A stretch of 64,000 nt of DNA from Oceanobacillus indicireducens (GCF_014647195.1 NZ_BMOS01000018.1:1-64000); one strand, 5' to 3'. Positions 52,657-60,918 are shown, numbered from the stretch's first letter. Numbers and translations: made by a program. Notes: generated by a model from the letters alone, not told the origin.

Positions 52657-52686
52657 GGAAGGCGGCTTATTCTGCCTTCCTTTTTT
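52657..52686 (+). terminator. Leader terminator, copy Y
   Basis: GGAAGGC pairs with GCCTTCC around GGCTTATTCT, then six T. It is the counterpart of 45941-45972, sharing GGCGGCT and TTCTG in the loop. Confidence 0.85.
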
Positions 52687-52730
52687 GTGCCCTTTTTTAA
52701 CAGAAAATGAAAGAGGAGGAGGAAAACCAA

Positions 52731-52754
52731 ATGCAAATGTTATTATTCTTTTAA
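52731..52754 (+). CDS. Leader peptide MQMLLFF
   Basis: Seven codons from ATG with AGGAGGAGGAAAACCAA upstream. The stop codon is the first part of a hairpin that competes with a second one before the ABC-F start. It matches the MQTLLFF peptide of the efflux leader. Confidence 0.75.
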   Translation: MQMLLFF

Positions 52755-52825
52755 TACGAGCTCGCATTAGACTTGAGCTCGTATCGATCCTAGCTATCGA
52801 TACGAAATTTAACTATTTCGGGAGG
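52754..52825 (+). promoter_or_regulatory. Alternating hairpins ahead of the ABC-F start (translation attenuator)
   Basis: Hairpin 1 pairs ATACGAGCTC with GAGCTCGTAT (52754-52784). Hairpin 2 pairs CGTATCGAT with ATCGATACG (52780-52804) and cannot coexist with it. Hairpin 3 pairs CGAAAT with ATTTCG (52803-52820), abuts the site GGAGG and excludes hairpin 2. A ribosome stalled on the leader peptide would break 1, favour 2 and open 3. Confidence 0.7.
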
Positions 52826-52833
52826 TAGCAGAG

Positions 52834-54297
52834 ATGGAAAAAATATGCTTTGAATTAGAAAATATAGCGTTAACTTATTTTGATCAAACGATAATAGAGA
52901 TTGAACGATTAGCAATTCACCAGTTTGACCGAATCGGTATTGTTGGGAAGAATGGTGCAGGTAAGAGTACGTTATTAAAGCTCTTGGCTGGGATGATTCA
53001 GCCAACACGTGGAAAGGTGCATCATCATGCAGATTTTGCCTATTTTGATCAATTGTCGGCGCCAGAAAAAAGTGCGATTGATTATGAATTAATCGGGAAA
53101 TTAGCGTTCCCGGAAACTTCGCTTGATAACTTCAGCGGTGGAGAGCAAACGAGATTGAAACTTGCGCAAATCTTTTCTGATTATCATGAAGGCTTACTTC
53201 TGGATGAACCGACGACACATCTTGATGCGGATGGGACCCAGTTTTTAATCGATGAATTAACTTACTACTATGGTGCTCTAGTCCTCGTAAGCCACGACCG
53301 TTATGTGCTGGACCAATTGGTGAACAAAATTTGGGAAGTCGAGGATGGTAGAGTAAAGGAGTATGCAGGAAATTACTTGAACTATACCGCGCAAAAAGAG
53401 CTGGAAAGAGATCAGCAAGCAGAAGAACATGAAAAGTATCAAAAAGAGAAGTCACGTTTAATGAAAGCTGCTCGAGAAAAGATGAAGAAGGCAGAGAAAA
53501 TAACCGAGGCGAGTGGCCAAAAGTCTAAAAAGGAAACAAAAGCGAAGGCGAACCGGATGTTTGAGACGAAATCAAAGGGAACAAGTCAAAAATCTGTTGA
53601 GCGAGCAGCAAAAGCACTGGAAAAAAGGGCGGAACAACTGGATGAGGTGGAAGCACCAAAAGAAGAGAAAATCATCCGTTTTCACCAGTCGAAAGCACTC
53701 GAACTTCATAATAGATTTCCAATCATGGCAGACCGCTTGAACCTGCAGGTAGGGGAGAAGGCATTACTTGAGGAAGCAAGTTTTCAATTCCCGCTTGGTA
53801 AGACGATTGCAATCACAGGAAAGAACGGTTCAGGAAAAACAACGTTACTCCGACATATAATGAATCAAGGCGAGGGGCTGACCATCTCTCCGAAAGCTGT
53901 AATCGGAGTTTATGAGCAGCTGGATTATAAATTTACGAAAGATGAAACAGTCCTTGATTATATGAAAGATCGTAGTGACCACGCAGAAAGTAAAATTCGC
54001 TCCGTTCTGCATGCCATGAGCTTTACAGGTAATGATTTGAAGAAAAATATCAGAGAGCTGAGTGGGGGAGAAGCAACTCGTTTAGTACTTTGTCAGTTGT
54101 TTTTAGGCAGATACAATCTATTGATACTGGACGAACCGACAAACTTTCTTGATGTGTTTTGTATTGAAGCATTGGAACGATTTTTAAAAGGTTACGAGGG
54201 AACTGTTCTGCTTGTGTCGCATGACCGCACCTTTATTGAACATGTTGCGGATTGTGAGTATCGTTTGGAGAATAAGAAATTATCGTTAAAAAGTTAA
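52834..54297 (+). CDS. ABC-F ribosomal protection protein, antibiotic-resistance type
   Basis: A soluble ATPase of 487 residues with two ABC domains and no membrane part. GKNGAGKST near residue 39, FSGGEQTRLKLA and DEPTTHLDADG make the first; GKNGSGKTT near 330, LSGGEATRLVL and DEPTNFLDVF the second. Between them is a long charged linker (about 185-290, rich in Lys/Glu) that reaches the peptidyl-transferase centre. Length and short first domain resemble the Vga/VmlR/Lsa group, which displaces lincosamides, streptogramin A and pleuromutilins. RBS GGGAGGTAG. Confidence 0.87.
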   Translation: MEKICFELENIALTYFDQTIIEIERLAIHQFDRIGIVGKNGAGKSTLLKLLAGMIQPTRGKVHHHADFAYFDQLSAPEKSAIDYELIGKLAFPETSLDNFSGGEQTRLKLAQIFSDYHEGLLLDEPTTHLDADGTQFLIDELTYYYGALVLVSHDRYVLDQLVNKIWEVEDGRVKEYAGNYLNYTAQKELERDQQAEEHEKYQKEKSRLMKAAREKMKKAEKITEASGQKSKKETKAKANRMFETKSKGTSQKSVERAAKALEKRAEQLDEVEAPKEEKIIRFHQSKALELHNRFPIMADRLNLQVGEKALLEEASFQFPLGKTIAITGKNGSGKTTLLRHIMNQGEGLTISPKAVIGVYEQLDYKFTKDETVLDYMKDRSDHAESKIRSVLHAMSFTGNDLKKNIRELSGGEATRLVLCQLFLGRYNLLILDEPTNFLDVFCIEALERFLKGYEGTVLLVSHDRTFIEHVADCEYRLENKKLSLKS

Positions 54298-54305
54298 AAA
54301 ACAAT

Positions 54306-54333
54306 TGAACCTTTTCATCCTAATCATTGTATA
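54306..54333 (+). promoter_or_regulatory. Possible ECF-type autoregulated promoter
   Basis: TGAACCTTTT at 54306 and GTATA at 54329 resemble an ECF -35/-10 pair, but the spacing is one or two bases long. It would let the sigma factor encoded downstream drive its own operon. Confidence 0.3.
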
Positions 54334-54367
54334 AGAAAGTAAAGGAAGAAAAGGAGTTTGATAATCG

Positions 54368-54739
54368 ATGGCGTTAGGCTGGTTAATAAGCAGTGTTGTA
54401 GCAGCAGTTCTAGGAACGGTTTTTGTTATAATCATTGCTACAATGAATAAAAAGGTAGTTCGAAACAAATTGGGTAATACTGATTTTAAAAAATCGGATA
54501 TTTATTTCCAGTGGACGAGATGGGATTATGTGATTATTATCGCTGCAGCTTATACATTTTTATGTATAACAGGCTTATTCGTATTTTTGCTACGTGGCGA
54601 TAATATAGATAGCCCTTGGATACAATTTTTTATTCATCAAACCTTTGTGTTTTCTCTAATCACATTTACTTGGTTCGTCACGAGAATTGCATATGTCTTT
54701 AAAGGAATTAAAGAGCGGTGGTCCGATGAATTTGAATAA
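54368..54739 (+). CDS. Uncharacterised three-helix membrane protein
   Basis: A 123-residue protein with membrane helices near 5-25, 53-76 and 84-108 and charged ends. RBS AAAGGAG ten bases before ATG. It overlaps the sigma factor gene by 14 bases, so it is part of that operon and may take part in sensing or regulation. No family recognised. Confidence 0.65.
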   Translation: MALGWLISSVVAAVLGTVFVIIIATMNKKVVRNKLGNTDFKKSDIYFQWTRWDYVIIIAAAYTFLCITGLFVFLLRGDNIDSPWIQFFIHQTFVFSLITFTWFVTRIAYVFKGIKERWSDEFE

Positions 54740-55247
54740 GGAAATAGATTCTTGTATGGAGAAGCAAGATCCGTATTCGGCAGAAGCGCTTTTTGCGACT
54801 TATAAAACTGCGATCTATCAATTCGTCTATAGATATTGTCAAGATGAGCAAATGAGTTTCGATCTTGTACAAGATACCTTTGTCCGGTTTTCCAAATATC
54901 GGGGACGCTTTGATGAGAGAAAATCGAGCATTAAAACCTATTTATTCCGAATGGCTTATCAGCTTATGATCAACCGCTTGAACAAACGTAACCGAATGAA
55001 GAAATTATTGCCGTTCTTGTTTATACAAAATCAAACAGATAACGTCTCGACGGCAGAAAGATTAACGATACAAGCGGCAATTCAACAATTACCATCTGAA
55101 CAGCGGGCAGTTATTTTACTAACCTACTATCACGATTTAACCCAAAAGGATATTTCCGAGATTCTTGGAATCCCTTTAGGAACAGTAAAATCACGTCTAC
55201 ATGTTTCGTTGAAGAAATTAAGGGAAATGTTGGAGGTAGGAGAATGA
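54726..55247 (+). CDS. ECF-type sigma factor
   Basis: A 173-residue sigma-70 family protein with regions 2 and 4 only. Region 2 reads LFATYKTAIYQFVYRYCQDEQMSFDLVQDTFVRFSKY in pieces, and region 4 has LPSEQRAVILLTYYHDLTQ then ISEILGIPLGTVKSRL. ATG 54726 is the start matching the family; the site AGCGGTGG precedes it. It is sandwiched between two small membrane proteins, the downstream one probably the anti-sigma factor. It resembles the sigma-Y/sigma-V size class. Confidence 0.85.
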   Translation: MNLNKEIDSCMEKQDPYSAEALFATYKTAIYQFVYRYCQDEQMSFDLVQDTFVRFSKYRGRFDERKSSIKTYLFRMAYQLMINRLNKRNRMKKLLPFLFIQNQTDNVSTAERLTIQAAIQQLPSEQRAVILLTYYHDLTQKDISEILGIPLGTVKSRLHVSLKKLREMLEVGE

Positions 55248-55480
55248 GTAAAAATGAATTTCCAGATGAACTTAAAAATAAATTGGATGAGTTCCATGTG
55301 GAAGTACCGGATATTCCGTTAAAGAGGAGTAAATGGGAACGTCTTGCTAACTGGATTCATGCGCCGGCCAAGAACCCGCTTGATGTGCTTCGGATTAAAG
55401 GGGATTCTATCATAAAGCTTGTCTTGTATCCATTAGTACTCATCCTTCTTATTTGTTTTGCGCCGATTTTACTGATTTAA
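55244..55480 (+). CDS. Small tail-anchored protein, putative anti-sigma factor
   Basis: A 78-residue protein overlapping the sigma gene by ATGA. Residues 1-52 are polar and helical, and 53-78 are one membrane helix. There is no zinc motif (no HxxxCxxC). Position and topology (cytoplasmic domain plus one helix) fit an anti-sigma role like YxlC, but no motif proves it. Confidence 0.6.
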   Translation: MSKNEFPDELKNKLDEFHVEVPDIPLKRSKWERLANWIHAPAKNPLDVLRIKGDSIIKLVLYPLVLILLICFAPILLI

Positions 55481-55508
55481 AAGGGGAAGTGGCGTTACGT
55501 TGAAAACG

Positions 55509-55549
55509 GAAATAGGGCTCCTAATTAGAGGATGCCCATTTCATTTTAT
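55509..55549 (+). terminator. Terminator of the sigma operon
   Basis: GAAAT-A-GGGC pairs with GCCC-ATTTC with one bulge, extended by TCCT/AGGA, and followed by ATTTTATG. Confidence 0.55.
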
Positions 55550-55743
55550 GTGTGTTTTTTATGCAGCATGTGCTCCTGTTTCCGGACTAATGCATCTCTT
55601 CTTCACACCAGTTCCAATAGATTACGTCATTTGAACCGTAAGAGAAACAACATGAGCATACTTTTTTTGTCTGTGGTACGAAGCTCTGGTAATTGGTTTA
55701 TATTTGAGTGTAGTCTAATTTACGTTTTCTTTTATTTAAATAT

Positions 55744-56114
55744 CTATTCTTTTTGAAGTAGAATTGAATCAAAAAACCAAAATAAAATGGCGGCTAGAGT
55801 ACTAAGTATATAATGAGATAACATACTAAAAGGCTTTTCTCCCAAAAGTATCATAGCGAATGCTGTAGCAATGAACGCGACAGTCGCATAGATTAAGAGG
55901 TAAAGTATATTGAATCTCTTAGGTTTTACGTTCAATACAAATTGAACTGGTGCTGCAAAAATCAAGGAAAAGATCAAATAAAAAAAGTTAAGTACAGAGT
56001 ACCAATCAAAGAAAAGGTAGATTGCGAAAGAGTTATAATGCTTAAAATTATAGATGTACATAAAGCACACAATATAGCAAAACATAAGTACCGCAAAGTA
56101 AATATTCTCTTCAT
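55744..56114 (-). pseudogene. Small membrane protein, UPF0715-like, probably frameshifted
   Basis: The C-terminal 85 residues form three hydrophobic helices ending in FWFFDSILLQKE, like the UPF0715 (YwlA/YopD) group. The plausible N-terminus MKRIFTLRYLCFAILCALCT, starting at ATG 56114, lies in another frame. The two frames meet at a run of seven A on the plus strand near 55980-55986, so a one-base slip would join them. A continuous alternative frame reaches 56178 but gives a less membrane-like start. Confidence 0.45.
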
Positions 56115-56154
56115 AAAAACACGACCTTCTAACTGGATTTAACTCTATCCCGCG

Positions 56155-56252
56155 GGAGAAATTAGAATACATGAACATATGGTAACAAAAGAATCCGGGT
56201 TTTGGAAATTATTCCCTGGCATTGAATATGAATCATGGACGTATGACATGTA
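56155..56252 (+). pseudogene. Possible multicopper-oxidase fragment
   Basis: The frame reads EHMVTKESGFWKLFPGIEYE, SWTYDM, stop. The WKLFPGIEYESWTYD stretch resembles the beginning of a multicopper oxidase cupredoxin domain, where it continues GxVPGP. It is too short for certainty. Confidence 0.3.
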
Positions 56253-56348
56253 AATTTTCTAGAATATTAGTTAGATAATATGCTTTAAGACTTAGATAGT
56301 TCACGCCTGAAATATGGGAGTGGACTATTTTGTTGCATTTATATATTT

Positions 56349-56634
56349 AGGGGGGCAATAGGATACGTAAGAGTGATTAGATCTGTATCCCCGCCTTTCG
56401 AACTGATGAAAAGGATTGGAATATCTGTCTCTTTTCGTACCATTTGACATAATTCAAAGCCATCTATATGGGGCAGAAGTTACATCTAATATGATATTAA
56501 ATCGGGTTGTTTATTTTTAATAATTTCTATCGTCGAGCGGCCATGACGAGTCGTCGCCACAATAAACCCTTCTTTTTTCAGGTAAAGACCGAGAACCTCT
56601 AACATATCAAGATCATCGTCTACTATCATAATTT
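56349..56634 (-). pseudogene. Response regulator receiver domain, frameshifted remnant
   Basis: On the minus strand KIMIVDDDLDMLEVLGLYL then KKEGFIVATTRHG begins an OmpR/PhoB-type receiver. It continues in a second frame as IILDVTSAP (phosphoacceptor Asp) and returns to a third as IDGFELCQMVRKETDIPILF then ISSKGGDTDLI. At least two frameshifts break it, the lysine end is lost, and no output domain follows. Confidence 0.85.
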
Positions 56635-56639
56635 TTCAA

Positions 56640-56840
56640 TAGCCATTCTATCCCACCCTTTAAGGAGAATCCACTTTCTGAAGATTAATTATCTAAATGT
56701 ATTAGATCATAATATACATGCTTTATATACTTCTTGAAATCAAAATTTCTTAACATCTTGACAAGCAAACTTCATTTTTATATTTTTTCAATAAAACCAA
56801 AAAATGGAAAAATGGTACATCGCAAACCTACATGAAAAAT
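56640..56840. other. Intergenic AT-rich stretch
   Basis: No frame, hairpin or repeat that I can support lies between the regulator remnant and the symporter promoter. Confidence 0.6.
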
Positions 56841-56841
56841 G

Positions 56842-56870
56842 TTGATAATTGACTAAAATTGTAGTATATT
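56842..56870 (+). promoter_or_regulatory. Probable promoter of the symporter gene at 56987
   Basis: TTGATA (56842-56847) and TATATT (56865-56870), spacer 17. Confidence 0.5.
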
Positions 56871-56986
56871 TACAAAGTATATTTTTTTATCTTCTTTCTC
56901 TAATGTGGTATAAGGGGCTAGTTTAACGTTTTTTAATTGCTGCTAATACGGTCTAGTGGGTTTAACAGAAATAAAGAGGTGAATAT

Positions 56987-58255
56987 ATGAAAAGAAAAAT
57001 AAAAATTCCTTTAGCATATCAAATTCTGATTGGATTAGTCCTTGGGATTATTGTAGGGGCTATTTTTTATGGTAATCCTGCGGTGGAAACTTATTTACAG
57101 CCGCTTGGGACAATATTTCTTAATATGATCCGCATGATTGTCGTTCCGATTATTATTTCTACACTAATCGTCGGTGTGGCGGGAACAGGAGACTTAAAAC
57201 AATTAGGAAAACTTGGAGCAAAAACGATGATTTATTTCCAAGTTGTTTCCCTTGTTGCTATTGTAGTCGGACTGGCAGCAGCAAACATTTTTCAGCCTGG
57301 TAAAGGGATCGATATGTCTTCCCTTGCTAAAACTGAAATCAATGAGTATGTTGAGACATCTGAAAGTGTGCAGAATGAAGGGATTATGGATGTCATTGTA
57401 GGTATTGTGCCTAGTAACATTATCCAATCAATGGCAGAAGGGGATATGTTGCCCGTTATTTTCTTCTCTGTATTGTTTGGATTAGGTGTGGCGGCAATTG
57501 GTGAAAGAGGTAAACCTGTACTCGCATTTTTCCAAGGCACGGCAGACGCGATGTTCTGGGTGACAAATTTCATTATGAAATTTGCTCCAGTTGGTGTATT
57601 TGGATTAATCGGTGTATCTGTTTCTAAATTCGGTTTAGAATCATTAATTCCGTTAGGTAAGTTAATGCTCCTTGTATACGGGGCAATGATTTTCTTTGTT
57701 TTAGTTGTCCTAGGGGCAATTGCGAAAGTGGTAGGTTCGAGCATTATTAATATTATAAAAGTATTGAAAGAAGAACTGCTTTTGGCATACTCTACCTCGA
57801 GTTCCGAGACTGTTTTACCAAAACTGATGGAGAAACTGGAGAAGACAGGATGTCCAAAAGACATTGTTTCTTTTGTTATTCCAACCGGTTATTCGTTTAA
57901 CTTGGATGGTTCTACATTATATCAGGCGATTGCGGCTATCTTTATAGCGCAGTTATATGGAATAGATTTAAGTATCATAGAACAAGTTACATTAGTCTTA
58001 GTATTAATGATTACATCGAACGGGATTGCTGGTGTCCCCGGTGTTTCGTTTGTTGTTCTCTTGGCAACACTTGGAACAGTTGGAATTCCGTTAGAAGGAC
58101 TAGCTTTCATTGCTGGTGTGGACAGACTGCTTGATATGGGACGTACTGTGGTGAATGTTCTTGGAAATGCGTTGGCTGCGGTAGTTATGTCGAAGTCTAG
58201 CGGCAGATTTGAAGTGAATAAACGGGATGCATATCTCGCAGCACTTCGGAAGTAG
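56987..58255 (+). CDS. Glutamate/aspartate-type cation symporter, DAACS family
   Basis: A 422-residue secondary transporter with eight membrane helices and two re-entrant loops. The serine-rich motif AYSTSSSETVLPKLMEKLEK near residue 265 and the NLDGSTLYQAIAAIFIAQ and SNGIAGVPGVSFVVLLATL segments are those of GltP/GltT/DctA. The substrate-binding part MGRTVVNVLGNALAA keeps the Asp-Met-Asn-Arg logic near DRLLDMGRTVVNV. RBS AAAGAGGTGAA. It is a single gene closed by a strong terminator. Glutamate, aspartate, serine or cystine remain possible substrates. Confidence 0.88.
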   Translation: MKRKIKIPLAYQILIGLVLGIIVGAIFYGNPAVETYLQPLGTIFLNMIRMIVVPIIISTLIVGVAGTGDLKQLGKLGAKTMIYFQVVSLVAIVVGLAAANIFQPGKGIDMSSLAKTEINEYVETSESVQNEGIMDVIVGIVPSNIIQSMAEGDMLPVIFFSVLFGLGVAAIGERGKPVLAFFQGTADAMFWVTNFIMKFAPVGVFGLIGVSVSKFGLESLIPLGKLMLLVYGAMIFFVLVVLGAIAKVVGSSIINIIKVLKEELLLAYSTSSSETVLPKLMEKLEKTGCPKDIVSFVIPTGYSFNLDGSTLYQAIAAIFIAQLYGIDLSIIEQVTLVLVLMITSNGIAGVPGVSFVVLLATLGTVGIPLEGLAFIAGVDRLLDMGRTVVNVLGNALAAVVMSKSSGRFEVNKRDAYLAALRK

Positions 58256-58283
58256 CATTCAATTTAATAGTTGTAGAAATAAA

Positions 58284-58326
58284 AATGCTGGAGGATAGGT
58301 TTCATACCTGTCTTCCAGTATTTTTT
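58284..58326 (+). terminator. Terminator after the DAACS symporter
   Basis: ATGCTGGAGGATAGGT pairs with ACCTGTCTTCCAGTAT (two G-U/mismatch steps) around TTCAT and a T run follows. Confidence 0.85.
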
Positions 58327-58424
58327 GTCTATGCAAACATTTTACAGTTTTGGAATGAAAATTTAGCAAGTCCGTCGAGAAGTTTTATGATTCATTACAA
58401 CGATTTGACTGACCAAGTTGAAGA

Positions 58425-58560
58425 CACGATAAATTTTGAATGAACGCCGCCTACCGTATCTGTTAAGCAACGCCCGATAATCCCATATCCATTATCGCGG
58501 AGAAGCTGTGCGGTTCGCATATCAAGGATGGTTGACGCATCGACTGTATGGTCTGATTGG
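58425..58560 (-). pseudogene. DUF1906 glycoside-hydrolase-like remnant
   Basis: On the minus strand HTVDASTILDMRTAQLLRD then NGYGIIGRCLTDTVGG matches the opening of DUF1906 (Rv2525c-like) proteins, which start with a catalytic-type Asp and continue RYLTGT. Neither start nor C-terminal part remains and the frame closes soon after. Such domains are often in spore- or phage-associated lysins. Confidence 0.65.
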
Positions 58561-58694
58561 TAATTGTTTGATGTTAGGCATATATGCTATATATTAATTT
58601 AAGGAATAAATATTGAAACAGTGGTATATAGGGAATATAATTATAATTAATTCTATTTCCACAAGGTTATTTTCCAAATTAGGAGTTGATAGGT

Positions 58695-59411
58695 TTGGAA
58701 AAAAATGGGTTATTTCTTCTTTTTGTTATTATAGGCATATCAGTTGGTTTAATAGCTTGTGAAGAAGATACACAAGAAAATCCAGACGACAAGCCTGAGA
58801 CTGAAGAACCCAATGTTGCAACTAATACGGATAAAAATCCAGACGCACAACAAGTTTCTCCACAAGAGGGTTATTCTGAATCATCGGAATATGATATTGT
58901 TAATTTAGTCGAATCGGTTGACCCTTATGTATTGAAACCCACCATGACAGCGAAGGAAAGGTACAAGATAAGAGAAGAGTTGTATCAGAGTTTATCCGAA
59001 GAAGAGATGGATAAAATGAGTGACACAATCATAGATTTATCACTATTGTTAACAGGTACCGTTGCGAACGATTTATATAAAAATTTAATTAACCCAAGCG
59101 ATTCAAAATGGGATGCTTTAGAAGTAAGCAATTGTTATTATACTCGTGAAAAGCTAGAAACTATAACACATCAAGTATCTGATCATCAGCCCTTGCTTGA
59201 TGACTTAAATATGGTAATAAAACTTTGTGAAGAAGGGGTAGAACAAAGAGATGTTCTAAAAATAGTGGATGCACATCGTATATTATATGATATTTCTCAC
59301 CATTTATTTCAAGATGGCGGGATATTTGTTAATGATGGAGATATTATCCACGATATGTATTTTAAAGCCTCGAAAACCTTGGAAGGAAGCCATAACTTGA
59401 TAAGTAATTAA
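58695..59411 (+). CDS. Hypothetical lipoprotein
   Basis: A 238-residue exported lipoprotein starting at TTG nine bases after AGGAG. The signal ends GLIAC; an acidic, Asn/Glu/Pro-rich linker of about 45 residues follows, then a helical domain (LVESVDPYVLKPTMTAKERY through ISHHLFQDGG) with two Cys. No family recognised. It is flanked by degraded sequence and has its own terminator, so it may be an accessory-region gene. Confidence 0.65.
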   Translation: MEKNGLFLLFVIIGISVGLIACEEDTQENPDDKPETEEPNVATNTDKNPDAQQVSPQEGYSESSEYDIVNLVESVDPYVLKPTMTAKERYKIREELYQSLSEEEMDKMSDTIIDLSLLLTGTVANDLYKNLINPSDSKWDALEVSNCYYTREKLETITHQVSDHQPLLDDLNMVIKLCEEGVEQRDVLKIVDAHRILYDISHHLFQDGGIFVNDGDIIHDMYFKASKTLEGSHNLISN

Positions 59412-59418
59412 ACATAAC

Positions 59419-59452
59419 GAACGCTCAGAGGTTACTTAATTATTCTCTGAGC
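59419..59452 (+). terminator. Terminator after the hypothetical lipoprotein
   Basis: AACGCTCAGAG pairs with CTCTGAGCGTT around 14 bases, then AATTTTATTT. Confidence 0.8.
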
Positions 59453-59488
59453 GTTAATTTTATTTAATTCTTGAAGTTAACTCTTTTA

Positions 59489-59848
59489 TTAAAAATGTGG
59501 TGACCACAGAGCATCGCATGGTATCGAATTCCAACGAGAACCATATGCAAGTCCAGTGTCTATAAATCCATAACTAGCATCATCAGCGCTTATTTGATCC
59601 CAACCTCCACTAGTCTTACTAGCGTAGTTTATCTGTAGCCATTGGGGATTGTGGACACCAGTTGTAGGACTAGATGACTTGATTGCAATTTGTTGTCCCG
59701 CTGCAACAGAACCAATCCTTCTTCCATTTACACTATACAAATTCAAACTTCTATTTCTAACTTTAAAATTATAATGCCCTTCATTTTTACTACCTACCCA
59801 CCCCCAAGCATAAGCATACTTTACGTCGGAATATACAGAAAATAAAAA
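59489..59848 (-). pseudogene. Secreted beta-rich protein, 5'-truncated
   Basis: The open frame runs from near 59848 to 59489, longer than the 85 codons starting at the internal TTG 59746. It begins SVYSDVKYAYAWGWVGSK, where AYA-WGW looks like a signal-peptidase cleavage site whose hydrophobic part is missing; the terminator of the upstream gene now occupies that place. The mature part is Gly/Ser/Trp-rich (KTSGGWDQIS, SRWNSIPCDALW). No start codon with a site exists. Confidence 0.5.
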
Positions 59849-59851
59849 AGA

Positions 59852-59875
59852 GTAGCAACCACTACTCTTTTCAAT
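59852..59875 (-). terminator. Terminator of the zinc-ribbon gene
   Basis: On the minus strand AGAGTAG pairs with CTACTCT around TGGTTG, followed by six T. Confidence 0.75.
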
Positions 59876-60061
59876 TTAAGATCCTTTGATTTTTAAATTA
59901 TTTTTATAACAATCTTTACAAATTATTTCGCTATTTTTTTTCAAATATGCTTTAATTTCTACCATAGCTGTTTTTTCTGGAGCTTTCATCTTTGCATAAA
60001 TTTCTTCATCGCCTTCTACTTCTCTTCCGCAAACAGAACAATATAAATTACGTTTAATCAT
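59876..60061 (-). CDS. Small zinc-ribbon protein
   Basis: A 61-residue protein with two CxxC knuckles (CSVCGRE at residues 8-14, CKDCYK near 48-53), enough for one zinc ion, and a basic middle. RBS GGGAGGGG precedes ATG. It sits just downstream of the bacteriocin-like pseudogene. Similar small ribbons are encoded with bacteriocin clusters and elsewhere; function unknown. Confidence 0.7.
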   Translation of the reverse strand: MIKRNLYCSVCGREVEGDEEIYAKMKAPEKTAMVEIKAYLKKNSEIICKDCYKNNLKIKGS

Positions 60062-60109
60062 TTACACCCCTCCCTTTTCAAAGTCAATATAATTCAACCA
60101 TTACGAAAA

Positions 60110-60142
60110 GAAAGAAAAAGAGTAGCATTTTGCTACCCTTCT
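60110..60142 (-). terminator. Terminator of the bacteriocin-like gene
   Basis: On the minus strand GGTAGC pairs with GCTACT-type arm around AAAAT, followed by a T run. It is nearly the same hairpin as at 59852. Confidence 0.65.
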
Positions 60143-60154
60143 AAAGATTTTAAT

Positions 60155-60884
60155 TTAACCACAAATCTTCTTCGTAGCTGCAGTACATCCCAATGAACCA
60201 ATCAAACCACATACTGTAGCAAGTGATAAACCACCTATACCAGTTGTTATCTCTAAAGCTCACTGCTAACGGATAGCATCCGGCACCTTCACCTGCTCCA
60301 CATAAAGCACCAACAGCCCATTCACGCCAACCAAAAGTTGTATAACCGTCGCCTTGACCACCTACGACCTTTTCATAAAAAGCTTCTTAGCTTATAACTT
60401 GGCCGTCTTCAATTATTTCCCCGTTTTCATTAATATCCATTGAAAATACTTTTTCCCCATTTACCTTCATTCTTATATTTATTAATCCATTATCTTTTTC
60501 TTCACCATAGAGCAATTTATAAGCTTCAACTGTGTTTTGATCCAAATCATATAGTAATTCAATATAAGCCAAATTGTCGGCCCTACTCTTTCTCCTATAA
60601 TAAAGCTAACCACTACTCTATAATCCTCTTTATGAATCACAATATCCTTTTTAGGTAATTCATTTATTATTGTCTCCTTGGACAGTTTTTTGTACTCGTC
60701 AGTTTTCTTAACCTTGTTTAAAATATTATTAAATTCTTTTGAGTAACATTTGATCCAGGTTTTGCTATACAATCTCCACCCTGACATTCAAATTTTTCCG
60801 AAGCTGAAACCCCATTTTGTATATTGTTTAACGGAAGTAACAAAACCAGTAATACAGCAAACAATGTCATAGCTTTTTAACCAC
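60155..60884 (-). pseudogene. Secreted Cys/Gly-rich bacteriocin-like precursor, frameshifted
   Basis: Read across frames on the minus strand: a signal peptide (MTLFAVLLVLLLPLNNIQ, cleavage near VSAS), a CQGGDC segment, a propeptide (KVKKTDEYKKLSKETI, YRVVVSFIIGERVG, then AYIELLYDLDQNTVEAYKL and MKVNGEKVFSMDINENGE), and a C-terminal core EWAVGALCGAGEGAGC then TGIGGLSLATVCGLIGSLGC, TAATKKICG, stop. The Gly/Cys-rich hydrophobic core after a long propeptide recalls halocin C8-like bacteriocins. At least four frame breaks occur and a stop lies before the core. GTG 60884 after AAGGAAGCG is the old start. Confidence 0.6.
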
Positions 60885-60918
60885 AATATCGCTTCCTTAT
60901 TTTTTAACAAATGCCAAG

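Noticed and set aside
55532-55756. Plus-strand 74-codon frame after the sigma operon
   Set aside because: Starts inside a terminator hairpin, lacks a ribosome site and overlaps the convergent membrane gene end.
59746-59875. Signal peptide MKRVVVATLF from TTG 59874 for the secreted protein at 59489
   Set aside because: It is out of frame by one base with the mature part, and the DNA there forms the terminator of the upstream gene.
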